A stretch of DNA of 32,887 nucleotides from Bacteroidota bacterium (lineage in GTDB: Bacteria; Bacteroidota; Bacteroidia; Flavobacteriales_F; PHOS-HE28), in contig JAFDZE010000006.1 of the NCBI GenBank assembly GCA_018267155.1, positions 22,803-55,689 of the forward strand, in the 5' to 3' direction. The position numbers and the translations under genes were made by a program. How positions within the stretch are numbered: the first letter of the stretch is position 1; every line of letters starts with the position of its first letter. This document shows, piece by piece, positions 15,793-23,164 of this stretch. The notes beneath the pieces are model-generated. The model was not told where the DNA came from. It worked only from the letters and a program-made list of their open reading frames with translations, and ran no database searches.

Positions 15793-17622
15793 TCAATGCA
15801 CGTCCACGTCGAAGGGCATGCGGGCCTGTACCCCGGCCATGTTGCGGGCCTTGCGCACCGCCTCGAACTGGTGCAGCAGTTCCACGTCGTCGCCGAAGGC
15901 TTCCTCCCGCATCCAAGCTTTCGCGTTGCCGTCCAAGTTCTTCAGGATCTGCTGGAAGAGCGGCTCCTGCTCGGGGTAGTCCACCGTGCGGTAGTCGCCT
16001 TCGGCCAGGTTCGCGCGTTGGGCAGCGTCGGCAATGGCGGCCTCCAGCCCCCCGATCTCGTCCACCAGCCCGATCTCCTTGGCGCGGGTGCCGGTCCACA
16101 CGCGGCCCTGTCCGATGCTGTCCACCCGCGCTATCGGGAGCTTGCGGCCCTCGGCCACACGGCTCTTGAAGGTCTCGTAGAACTTGTCCACGTATCCCTG
16201 GAAGATGGCCTTCTCATCGGCGTTCAGCGGCCGCGAGGTGGTGAGCATGTCGGCGTAGGTGTTGGTCTTCACCCCATCGAACGTGATGCCGAGCTTGTCG
16301 TTGAAGAATCCCTTCATGTTGGGAATGATACCGAAGACACCGATACTGCCGGTGATGGTGTTGGGCTGGGCATAGATGCGGTCGGCCGCGCAACTGATAT
16401 AATACCCGCCGCTGGCGGCCAGGTCGCCCATGCTCACCACCACGGGCTTCACCGCCTTGGCCAGGGTGACCTCGCGCCAGATCACGTCGCTGGCCAGGCC
16501 GCTGCCGCCGGGGCTGTTCACGCGGAAGACGATGGCCTTCACCGTGCTGTCCTCGCGCGCCTGCCGCAGGGCCTCGGCGATGGTGGTGCTGCCGATGCTG
16601 CCCTCCTCGCTCTCGCCGCTGTTGATGTCGCCCTGCGCGTACACCACGGCCAGCTTGGGCTTGTTGTACGTGCTGACGGCCTTCTCGCCAGCATTCACCG
16701 GCATGGACGCACGGGCGTATTTCGCCGAGCTCAGGAGGCGCAGGTCCTCGTCCGTATCGAGCCCCATTTTCTCCTTCATCAACGTGATCACTTCATCGCG
16801 GTATTTCAATCCGTCGATCATGCCGGCGCCCACGGCATCCTTCGCCTCGCGGACCACGAGCTTCTCGGCCACCTCGTTGAGCTTCGCCTTGTCGATGTTG
16901 CGCGAGGCCCCCACCACGGTGAGGTACTGGTCCCAGAGCCCCCCGATCAGTTCGCTCATCTGCCGCTCGTTCTCGGGGCTCATCTCTTTCAGGATGAAGG
17001 TCTCCCCGTAACTCTTGAAACGGTTGTTGCTGCCGCGGATGAACTGCATCTCGATCCCCAGCTTGTCGAAGAGTCCTTTCAGGAACATCATCTCGGCCTG
17101 CAGGCCCCGGAAGTCGAGGTCGCCTTGCGGGACCAGGTACACCTCGTCGGCCGCGCTGGCCAGGTAGTACGTGCCCTGGGTGTACAACTCGGCGAACGCG
17201 ATCACGGGCTTGCCACTTTCCTTCTTGAATTCAAGGATCTTGTCGCGGATCTCCTGCACGGTGGCCATGCGGGCGTTCACCGAGAAACCGAGGTCCATGA
17301 ACACGCCCTTGATCCGGTCGTCGGTCTTGGCTTTCTCCAGGTCGGCCAGGATATCATTGAGACCCAACCGGGAAGCTTGCTTGAACGGGCCGAAATCGAA
17401 CATCAACTCATCCTTGTCGCCCCGGTCCACGATCGTCTGCACGAGTTCCATGTGCAGGATCGATCTGTCCTTCACGGTAACGGGCTTGCCCTCGAAGTTG
17501 AAGCTGCCAGCGGCCGCACCGATGGCACCGAAAATGAGGACGGCGAAAATGAGCCCGATGACCAGCGAGCCCAGGATGAACCCGAACATCGAAGCGAACA
17601 TGAACTTGAAGAACTGTCCCAT
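15793..17622 (-). CDS. sppA: Signal peptide peptidase SppA, 67-kDa type
   Basis: Membrane-bound serine protease that degrades cleaved signal peptides. The 609-residue length and two tandem S49 domains match the long E. coli type. A membrane segment lies near residues 8-36 (FMFASMFGFILGSLVIGLI). The Ser-Lys dyad is visible: Lys203 in RFKSYGE in the first domain and Ser404 in GDLAASGGYYIS in the second, close to Lys209 and Ser409 in E. coli. NSPGGSG and TGSIGVFG are also conserved. I chose the ATG at 17622, since the upstream 82 codons of open frame are not protein-like. It is divergent from folK; a TACTTTCG octamer lies 26 bases upstream. Confidence 0.96.
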   Translation of the reverse strand: MGQFFKFMFASMFGFILGSLVIGLIFAVLIFGAIGAAAGSFNFEGKPVTVKDRSILHMELVQTIVDRGDKDELMFDFGPFKQASRLGLNDILADLEKAKTDDRIKGVFMDLGFSVNARMATVQEIRDKILEFKKESGKPVIAFAELYTQGTYYLASAADEVYLVPQGDLDFRGLQAEMMFLKGLFDKLGIEMQFIRGSNNRFKSYGETFILKEMSPENERQMSELIGGLWDQYLTVVGASRNIDKAKLNEVAEKLVVREAKDAVGAGMIDGLKYRDEVITLMKEKMGLDTDEDLRLLSSAKYARASMPVNAGEKAVSTYNKPKLAVVYAQGDINSGESEEGSIGSTTIAEALRQAREDSTVKAIVFRVNSPGGSGLASDVIWREVTLAKAVKPVVVSMGDLAASGGYYISCAADRIYAQPNTITGSIGVFGIIPNMKGFFNDKLGITFDGVKTNTYADMLTTSRPLNADEKAIFQGYVDKFYETFKSRVAEGRKLPIARVDSIGQGRVWTGTRAKEIGLVDEIGGLEAAIADAAQRANLAEGDYRTVDYPEQEPLFQQILKNLDGNAKAWMREEAFGDDVELLHQFEAVRKARNMAGVQARMPFDVDVH

Positions 17623-17648
17623 GGCGTACGTGTCGTTTCTTGACCGGT

Positions 17649-17656
17649 CGAAAGTA
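17649..17656 (-). promoter_or_regulatory. Candidate -7 promoter element (TACTTTCG) for sppA
   Basis: The minus strand reads TACTTTCG, identical to the octamers before the lipoprotein gene at 19049 and mutS. It ends 26 bases before the sppA ATG. No -33 TTG at the usual spacing. Confidence 0.45.
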
Positions 17657-17801
17657 GGCCCACTGACGGGGTTGGGCGGGTGTTCTACATGGACGGCGGC
17701 TGCGCCTGACGGATTGGCCCGGGAACGCCGCGGCACCGTTTTCCTTCCGGGTCCCGAGCGCTCCATCCGGTCCGCTGCGAACCAAGAACTCCTGCGGCCG
17801 A

Positions 17802-17809
17802 TAGTTTCG
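17802..17809 (+). promoter_or_regulatory. Candidate -7 promoter element (TAGTTTCG) seven bases before folK
   Basis: TAGTTTCG ends only 7 bases before the folK ATG at 17817. If it works like the Bacteroidota -7 element, transcription would begin within about four bases of the start codon, giving an almost leaderless mRNA. Confidence 0.4.
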
Positions 17810-17816
17810 CCACGCG

Positions 17817-18284
17817 ATGGAGGCGCTCCTGTTGTTGGGTGGTAACCTGGGCGATCCGGTGGACACACTGGCCCGTGCTGACGCCCTGCTGAGCGAGCTC
17901 ACCGGTCGGGTGCTGGCGCGAAGCCGAGATCATTGGACCGAACCCCATGGTTTCGCGGACGATCGTCTTTTCCTGAACCGGGCAGTTCTGGTGAACACGG
18001 AACTTGCTCCACTGGACCTCTTGAACAGATGCCTCTCCATCGAAACGCAGCTCGGTCGTACGCGTACGCCGGGTCCTCGCTACACGGCCCGCACGATCGA
18101 CATCGACATCCTGCTGATCGGGGACCTGGTGTTCACCGGACCGGCGCTCACGGTACCGCACCCGCGCATGCACGAGCGGGAGTTCGCCCTGGCCCCAGCA
18201 GCCGACGTGGCCCCCACCTGGGAGCACCCCGTACTCCGTCGCACCGTGCTCAACCTGTTGAACGATGTCCGTCAACGTGCCTGA
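17817..18284 (+). CDS. folK: 2-amino-4-hydroxy-6-hydroxymethyldihydropteridine pyrophosphokinase
   Basis: FolK transfers pyrophosphate from ATP to hydroxymethyl-dihydropterin in folate synthesis. The 155-residue protein is the usual size. It has LLLLGGNLGDP at the start, WTEPHGFADDRLFLNRAV, the ETQLGRTRTPGPRYTARTID region split by the ATP-binding Arg residues, and the metal-binding DIDILLIG. PHPRMHEREFALAP is the C-terminal family signature. The last 20 bases overlap the next kinase gene in another frame, which implies coupled expression. Together with thyA-folA at 2.4-3.8 kb, it is the third folate gene in the window. Confidence 0.95.
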   Translation: MEALLLLGGNLGDPVDTLARADALLSELTGRVLARSRDHWTEPHGFADDRLFLNRAVLVNTELAPLDLLNRCLSIETQLGRTRTPGPRYTARTIDIDILLIGDLVFTGPALTVPHPRMHEREFALAPAADVAPTWEHPVLRRTVLNLLNDVRQRA

Positions 18285-18957
18285 AGCGACCCACAAGCTC
18301 GGCGGCAACAGCGGGGATGATGCCCCGGTCAGCTACGGGTACATCGCCGTGGAAGGCTTGATCGGCGCGGGCAAGACCACCCTGGCCAAGCGTTTGGCCA
18401 CCCGCTGGAGCGGACGGACCGTGCTGGAGGAATTCGAGGACAACCCGTTCCTGCCGCGCTTTTATGAGGATCAGCATCGCTACGCCTTCTCCGTGGAGCT
18501 GTCCTTTCTGGCACAGCGCTACCACCAGCTCAAACGCGTGGGTGAACGAAGCCTGTTCGAGCCGATCACGGTAGCCGACTATTCCATCGGGAAGTCCCTG
18601 GTATTCGCGAGTGTCACCCTGCCGCCGGACGAGCGGGCGTTGTTCACCGACCTGTACACGATCATGTACGCAGGGCTGCCCAGGCCCGACTTGCTCGTGT
18701 ACCTGCACTTGCCGATCGAGCGGGTGCGCCAACGGATCCGGTTACGTGGCCGGAGTTATGAACAAGCCATCCCCGAGGTGTACCTGGAGCGCTTGCAGGA
18801 GACCTACCTGGACCACCTCCAGAAATCGACCGGCCAGCGGGTACTGGCGCTGGATATCGGCGAGTACGACCTGCTGCACGATGCCGAGGCGTATGAACGC
18901 TTCCTGAATTTGGTGGACAAACCACGTGCTCCGGGCTTTTCCGTCGAGCGGTTATGA
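18265..18957 (+). CDS. Deoxynucleoside kinase-like protein, divergent paralogue
   Basis: A 230-residue P-loop kinase of the deoxynucleoside kinase family. It has an extra 23-residue hydrophilic N-terminus, then YIAVEGLIGAGKTT (P-loop 31-38) and LEEFEDNPFLPRFYED with the acidic catalytic position at 55-56. RLRGRSYE matches the lid. The family DRS/DRT motif is replaced by ADYS (104-107), unlike the copy at 11476-12141 that has DRT. It may thus differ in substrate or be less active. The first ATG at 18265 overlaps the folK end by 20 bases; a later non-ATG start would shorten the N-terminal extension. From memory, folK-kinase pairs recur in Bacteroidota. Confidence 0.88.
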   Translation: MSVNVPEATHKLGGNSGDDAPVSYGYIAVEGLIGAGKTTLAKRLATRWSGRTVLEEFEDNPFLPRFYEDQHRYAFSVELSFLAQRYHQLKRVGERSLFEPITVADYSIGKSLVFASVTLPPDERALFTDLYTIMYAGLPRPDLLVYLHLPIERVRQRIRLRGRSYEQAIPEVYLERLQETYLDHLQKSTGQRVLALDIGEYDLLHDAEAYERFLNLVDKPRAPGFSVERL

Positions 18958-19019
18958 TCCCCACGTCGGCTGTGGACAAGTGTTCGTCGGGATGCGCCGC
19001 CCCTTGGAAACCTGACGGT

Positions 19020-19027
19020 TACTTTCG
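19020..19027 (+). promoter_or_regulatory. Candidate -7 promoter element (TACTTTCG) for the OmpA-like/TPR lipoprotein
   Basis: TACTTTCG is followed by CGGCC and ends 21 bases before the ATG at 19049. Its TTCGCGGCC tail is shared with the elements before the kinase at 12141 and the desaturase at 31149. Confidence 0.45.
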
Positions 19028-19048
19028 CGGCCAGAACCCCCAAAACGC

Positions 19049-20818
19049 ATGGAAAAGAAGCATCTCAAGGCCGGTGCATTGTTGCTCGCGGCGGCGGCCG
19101 TGGTCAGCGGTTGCAACGGCCTTGGTAAAATGGCCAAATACGCGTCGACCATCACCTACACAGTGGACCCCAGCCCGCTGATCGTGAAGGGTGACACGGT
19201 TCACGTGAACATCAACGGGAATTTCCCGGCCAAGTATTTCTCCAAGAAGGCCTTGGCGGAATTGACCCCGACCATCGAGGGTATCGGCGACCAGATGCTG
19301 CTGGCCACGCCTGAGAACAAGGTACCTGAGGCGTACACCCCGGCCAGCGCCACCGCGTTGAAAATGTCGGGCTTCCAAGGTGAGAAGGCCGTGGGCAACT
19401 ACACCGTGATCCCCTACGAGACGGGCAAGAGCTTCACGTACAGCGACAAGGTGGCGTACATGCCCGAAATGGAGCATAGCGCCCTGATGCTGCGCACCCT
19501 CGGCAAACAAGGGAAGAAGGAAAAAGCCTTCCCACCCGCGAAACTCGCCGATGGGGTGATCACCACGCCCTACCTGATGCTCAACGACGACAAGGTGATC
19601 ATGGCCAAGGACAACTTCCAACGCGTGACCAGCCACAGCACCAGTGCCAAGATCAATTACCTGGTGGCCTCTGAAACCGTGCGTCCGACGGAATTGAAGG
19701 ATCAGGACATCAAGGACATGTCCGCCTTCTTGAAGACCAACGCGACCAACCCGCGTGTGTTGATCACCGGGGTCAAGATCGATGCGTACGCATCACCCGA
19801 AGGGGAGATCCACATGAACGAAGGCCTGGCCGACAAGCGTGCGGCCACCGCCCGCAAGTGGCTGCAAGGCGAGCTCGCCAAGAACAAGTACGCCAAGGCC
19901 AAGAACGACTCGCTCTATACCCTGGTTCCTCGCGGCGAGGATTGGGAAGGCTTCCGCGCCGCCACCCAGGCCAGCGATTTCAAGGACAAGGACCTGGTAC
20001 TGCGGGTGCTGGAGATGTACCCCGATGTGGAGAAGCGCGAAAGCGAGATCAAGAACATGGCCGCCACGTACAACGAGCTTCGCGAGAACATTCTGCCCCA
20101 GCTGCGCCGTTCGGAGATCGTGGTGAACTACGATAAGACCGGCTACACCGATGAGGAGTTGGCCCAGTTGAGCCGTACGTCGCCCGACAGCCTGAACGTG
20201 GAAGAGTTGCTGAAGGCCGCCGACAACGCCAAGGCCGATGTGAACGAGCAATTGCGGATCTACAAGGAGTGTGAGCGCGTGCATGCCGGTGACTACCGCG
20301 CCAGCAACAACATCGGCGCGATCTACTACGCCCAGAACAAGATGACCGAGGCTGAGGCCCAGTTCCAGAAGGCCAACAGCATCACGGACAACCCCATCAG
20401 CACCAACAACCTGGCCGCCATCACCCGCCAGAAAGGCGATCGCAAGAAGGCCCAGGAACTGCTGAAGAAGAGCCTGAGCGCGGGTCCGGAGGTGAAGTAC
20501 AACCTGGGCCTGATCGATGTGCAGAACGGCGAGTACAGCAGTGCCAACGGCAACTTCTCCGGCACCAACAGCGTGAACGCCGCACTGGCCAAAATGCTCG
20601 GTGGTGATGCCGCAGCAGCACAGGGGATCCTGCAACAGGCCTCCGACAAGGACTCGGCCGTGGGACACTATGTGATGGCGATCATTGCCGCCCGCCAGAA
20701 CAATTGCGATCTGATGCGCACCGAACTGGCCGCCGCCGTGGCCAAGGATCCGAAACTGGCCGACAAGGCCAAGAAGGACCTGGAGTTCCGCGGTTGCAAG
20801 GACAGCCTCGGGCTCTGA
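19049..20818 (+). CDS. Lipoprotein with OmpA-like segment and TPR repeats
   Basis: A 589-residue envelope protein. A lipoprotein signal (MEKKHLKAGALLLAAAAVVSGC) places Cys22 at the lipid site. The first 200 residues are beta-rich and unnamed. An OmpA-like segment follows at about 244-275 (KIDAYASPEGEIHMNEGLADKRAATARKW, split here as the family D-x-Y-A-S-P-E-G plus the L-x-x-x-R-A helix), which in this family contacts peptidoglycan. TPR-like repeats occupy about 405-480 (NIGAIYYAQNKMTEAEAQFQKA; NLAAITRQKGDRKKAQELLKKS). A role in envelope attachment or assembly is plausible but not shown. It is a single-gene unit with a strong terminator. Confidence 0.85.
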   Translation: MEKKHLKAGALLLAAAAVVSGCNGLGKMAKYASTITYTVDPSPLIVKGDTVHVNINGNFPAKYFSKKALAELTPTIEGIGDQMLLATPENKVPEAYTPASATALKMSGFQGEKAVGNYTVIPYETGKSFTYSDKVAYMPEMEHSALMLRTLGKQGKKEKAFPPAKLADGVITTPYLMLNDDKVIMAKDNFQRVTSHSTSAKINYLVASETVRPTELKDQDIKDMSAFLKTNATNPRVLITGVKIDAYASPEGEIHMNEGLADKRAATARKWLQGELAKNKYAKAKNDSLYTLVPRGEDWEGFRAATQASDFKDKDLVLRVLEMYPDVEKRESEIKNMAATYNELRENILPQLRRSEIVVNYDKTGYTDEELAQLSRTSPDSLNVEELLKAADNAKADVNEQLRIYKECERVHAGDYRASNNIGAIYYAQNKMTEAEAQFQKANSITDNPISTNNLAAITRQKGDRKKAQELLKKSLSAGPEVKYNLGLIDVQNGEYSSANGNFSGTNSVNAALAKMLGGDAAAAQGILQQASDKDSAVGHYVMAIIAARQNNCDLMRTELAAAVAKDPKLADKAKKDLEFRGCKDSLGL

Positions 20819-20843
20819 GTAGCCGGTCGCACTTCTCATTTGT

Positions 20844-20881
20844 AAGAACCCTTGGCCTTGTGCCAGGGGTTCTTCGTTTTT
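20844..20881 (+). terminator. Rho-independent terminator of the OmpA-like/TPR lipoprotein gene
   Basis: AAGAACCCTTGG (20844-20855) pairs with CCAGGGGTTCTT (20863-20874) to give a 12-bp stem with one T-G pair and a 7-base loop. It is followed by CG and five T residues (20877-20881), 25 bases after the stop codon. Confidence 0.9.
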
Positions 20882-21003
20882 GGCCGGCATGGTGTTCGAT
20901 AGGCCGGAGGAATCCGCACGCGGACCTGACGCGTACACGCCCATGGCTGGGCCGCGACAGTGGCATACGCGCCAACTCGTGGGGTGCCCCATTCGCACAC
21001 CAT

Positions 21004-21031
21004 CAACATATGTATGGCCATACATATGTTG
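21004..21031. repeat. Perfect 28-bp palindrome, copy 1
   Basis: The two 14-base halves meet at 21017/21018 and are exact reverse complements. The central 17 bases TATGTATGGCCATACAT recur in copy 2. The AT-rich arms stand out from the GC-rich surroundings. It could be a dimer-binding site, a recombination site or an RNA hairpin. Confidence 0.9.
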
Positions 21032-21108
21032 GGCGATCCAGCATATTGAATGGCACGTCCGCGCGATCATTCAAGCTCCCGGATGCACGTCCAACGACAC
21101 ACTGGTGC

Positions 21109-21136
21109 TGACGTATGTATGGCCATACATGCGTCA
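21109..21136. repeat. Near-perfect 28-bp palindrome, copy 2
   Basis: Palindrome centred at 21122/21123, exactly 105 bp from the centre of copy 1, with one non-complementary pair (T21114 with G21131, a wobble pair in plus-strand RNA). It shares the core TATGTATGGCCATACAT with copy 1. Of the seven differences from copy 1, six form three symmetric pairs that keep the palindrome. Confidence 0.88.
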
Positions 21137-21406
21137 AACGACCACCAGCCGGATCCCCGGCCACACGGACTGATTTCTGATGCACCCGGTATTCCGTTTC
21201 CCTTGGACAAGGCTGCGCTTGGCCCATTTCGGTGCCACGCGCGCTCCCAGGTCATGGATCTGTACAAACCTCCGCTCACCACCTGCTCCACACAGGCCCC
21301 AGTGCCCCTCGTGAATTACGATCACCGTTTTGATCCCCCGCACAGCGGTACGCGGGAAGGGACTCCCCATTCCAAGGACGAACACGGATGGCTGTGGTCC
21401 TCAAGG

Positions 21407-21430
21407 AAAAAGCCGCCCGGAAGGACAGCT
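21407..21430 (-). terminator. Rho-independent terminator of the DUF6089-like gene
   Basis: On the minus strand AGCTGTCC (21430-21423) pairs with GGGCGGCT (21418-21411), with a four-base loop, followed by a T-run (21411-21407). Two of the eight pairs are G-T. It starts 25 bases after the stop at 21456. Confidence 0.75.
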
Positions 21431-21455
21431 TCTTCAACGCTGATCGGAGGCAGGA

Positions 21456-22421
21456 TCAGAACACGATCTTCTGCCTGCGGATACGGGTGCGGTACTTGTG
21501 GCCACCCTGCACCTTGTACTTGTACAGCTTGTAATGGAACTGCGCCTTCAGGAACAGGTAGGCATCCAGGTCCTTGGAATCGCCGCGCTGGTCGCCCATG
21601 GGTCGCGGATTGCCGGCCGAAAAAGCACCCAGGTTGGGGTCGGCCAAGTAGGCCGCGACATCACCATGGGCCTCCCGCAAGGCATCGTTGTCATAATACG
21701 TCCCGCTCACATCGTCGATATAATCGGTGAAGGTCTTGGTGTACTGCAGTTCCAGACCGCCGCTCCATTGTTTGCTGATGGCCTTGCGGATGCCGACACC
21801 CATGGGGATGCAGAACTGGAAGAGCGAGTATGACTTCGCACCGTCAGGCAAGCCCTGGCCCTCGGTGCCCAATGGTTGCAGCGCGATCCACGAGTTGTTG
21901 AACTGGGTCTTCGGGTTGAAATAGAACCCGCCCACCCCGGCGAAGATGTACAGGCCGACACGGGCACTTTTCTTTCCCTTCACCCCGCGCAACGTGTAAA
22001 TGTGGCCGAGCTCCTCCCTGTAGAAGTGGAGTTCATAATTGAGCTGGAACTCGAACAGGTCCGATTTGAAGTTCAGGTTCCGGTCCTGGCGAAAAGGTTC
22101 GGTGGTCAGGTTGTCGTTACCGGCCAGGATGCCATAGGTCAATTGCGTGCGGATCGCCTGTTTTTCGGCCACATGGTAGCGGTAACCGATGCTGACGGCG
22201 GGCTTGGTCTGACTCAACTCCAGGTCCCACACGAAGGGGGATCCGATCTGGTTGCGGCCGCCCAGTTCTCCCAGGAAGTTCGATATGCCCAAGCCCACGG
22301 TCACCTCGCCGCGGTGGGTTTTCCAATATCCGCTGTTGCGGAAATACTGCGCCTTGGCGGGAAGCGCCAAGAGCCCCAGGATCAGCAGAAAAGAAAGGGG
22401 CAGGCGTTCCTTCAAATGCAC
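21456..22421 (-). CDS. DUF6089-like outer-membrane beta-barrel protein
   Basis: An exported protein of about 321 residues. The signal peptide core is LPLSFLLILGLLALPAKAQ. The mature sequence has many alternating hydrophobic strands ending in aromatic residues (VTVGLGISNFLGELGG, VSIGYRYHVAEKQAIRTQLTYG, ARVGLYIFAGVGGFYFNP), as expected for an 8- to 10-strand barrel, and ends with a basic tail RTRIRRQKIVF. The FLGELGG-to-FEFQLNYELHF order matches what I remember of DUF6089. There is no ATG: I use GTG at 22421, with TTG at 22415 also possible. The TTG at 22445 is inside the TATATTTG promoter octamer and is rejected. Confidence 0.8.
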   Translation of the reverse strand: MHLKERLPLSFLLILGLLALPAKAQYFRNSGYWKTHRGEVTVGLGISNFLGELGGRNQIGSPFVWDLELSQTKPAVSIGYRYHVAEKQAIRTQLTYGILAGNDNLTTEPFRQDRNLNFKSDLFEFQLNYELHFYREELGHIYTLRGVKGKKSARVGLYIFAGVGGFYFNPKTQFNNSWIALQPLGTEGQGLPDGAKSYSLFQFCIPMGVGIRKAISKQWSGGLELQYTKTFTDYIDDVSGTYYDNDALREAHGDVAAYLADPNLGAFSAGNPRPMGDQRGDSKDLDAYLFLKAQFHYKLYKYKVQGGHKYRTRIRRQKIVF

Positions 22422-22442
22422 GGGGGACGTTCGGTAGGGTGC

Positions 22443-22450
22443 CAAATATA
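22443..22450 (-). promoter_or_regulatory. -7 promoter element (TATATTTG) for the DUF6089-like gene
   Basis: The minus strand reads TATATTTG, an exact match to the Bacteroidota consensus TAnnTTTG, 21 bases before the GTG start. The same octamer precedes the tRNA-Gly gene. No -33 TTG was found at usual spacing. Confidence 0.55.
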
Positions 22451-22515
22451 GAAGAGCCGCCTTTTTACGGCCACTGGTTCTGTCATGGTTTCAATTCTGG
22501 ACGGCTTTTTTGGCC

Positions 22516-23067
22516 TCAGGTTGCCTGTTCCCGCTGACGGGAATGGCCCTGAACAAGGTGCCACAAGACGATCCCGGCGCACACGGAAACGTTCAGGGAA
22601 TGTTTCGTTCCCATCTGTGGAACAACCAAACACGTATCGCACAGGCCGATCGCTTCTTCGGAGACCCCGGTCAGTTCGTTCCCGAAAACCACGGCCAGTC
22701 GCTGCACCGGATCCGGCCGCCAGAGGCCTAGCGGGATGGCCTGCACGGTTTGTTCCACGCCGATCACGAGATACCCCTCCTGTTTGAGCCGGGTAAGCGC
22801 TTCGCCGATCGTCCCGACATGCTGCCACGGCACGGAGAGCGTAGCGCCGAGCGCCGTTTTCTCGATCTCCCGGTGTGGTGGACAAGGGGTGAATCCGCAG
22901 AGCACCAATCGCTCCAGCCCGAAGCCATCAGCGGTACGGAAGATGGACCCCACGTTGTGGCGGCTGCGCACATCATCCAGTACCACGGTAATGGGCACCT
23001 TGGACATGGATCGGTACCCCGCGGGGTCGATCCGGCCGAGTTCCTCCATCGTGAGTTTACGGTCCAT
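22516..23067 (-). CDS. TrmH-family RNA 2'-O-methyltransferase
   Basis: A 183-residue SpoU/TrmH-type methyltransferase that transfers a methyl group from S-adenosylmethionine to a ribose 2'-OH in tRNA or rRNA. All three SPOUT motifs are visible: NVGSIFRTADGFGLERLVLCG with the catalytic Arg (motif 1, 21 residues split as NVGSIFRTADGFG and LERLVLCG), VVFGNELTGVSEE (motif 2) and PQMGTKHSLNVSVCAGIVLW (motif 3). The target cannot be read from sequence. The ATG at 23067 (MDRKLTMEEL) gives the usual length; the open frame extends upstream without protein-like sequence. It is divergent from mutS. Confidence 0.9.
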   Translation of the reverse strand: MDRKLTMEELGRIDPAGYRSMSKVPITVVLDDVRSRHNVGSIFRTADGFGLERLVLCGFTPCPPHREIEKTALGATLSVPWQHVGTIGEALTRLKQEGYLVIGVEQTVQAIPLGLWRPDPVQRLAVVFGNELTGVSEEAIGLCDTCLVVPQMGTKHSLNVSVCAGIVLWHLVQGHSRQREQAT

Positions 23068-23116
23068 GCTGAAAGGTTGTGGAAAATTGGTGGGGCCACT
23101 CCCCGAAAGCCCGGGG

Positions 23117-23124
23117 TACTTTCG
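23117..23124 (+). promoter_or_regulatory. Candidate -7 promoter element (TACTTTCG) for mutS
   Basis: TACTTTCG followed by GCGCG ends 40 bases before the mutS ATG at 23165. The octamer is identical to those before sppA and the lipoprotein at 19049. Confidence 0.45.
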
Positions 23125-23164
23125 GCGCGAGGGAAGGAACCAGCCGCCCACAATAGTAGCCGTG

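Larger units (their letters stand above)
20882..21406. other. Gene-free convergent region holding two related palindromes
   Basis: Between the two terminators of the flanking convergent genes there are 525 bases without a believable coding region. Open frames exist on both strands (for example 83 codons on the minus strand from 21385), but their translations look random. The region carries the paired 28-bp palindromes at 21004-21031 and 21109-21136 and a short hairpin TCCGCACGCGGA near 20913. As it lies outside both flanking transcription units, the palindromes are not obvious operators for either gene. Confidence 0.6.

Noticed and set aside
21134..21385. 83-codon minus-strand open frame in the palindrome region
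   Set aside because: Its translation resembles no known protein. In GC-rich DNA open frames of this length arise often by chance.
22443..22445. TTG start for the DUF6089-like gene
   Set aside because: This codon is the end of the TATATTTG promoter element. Transcription would begin downstream of it.
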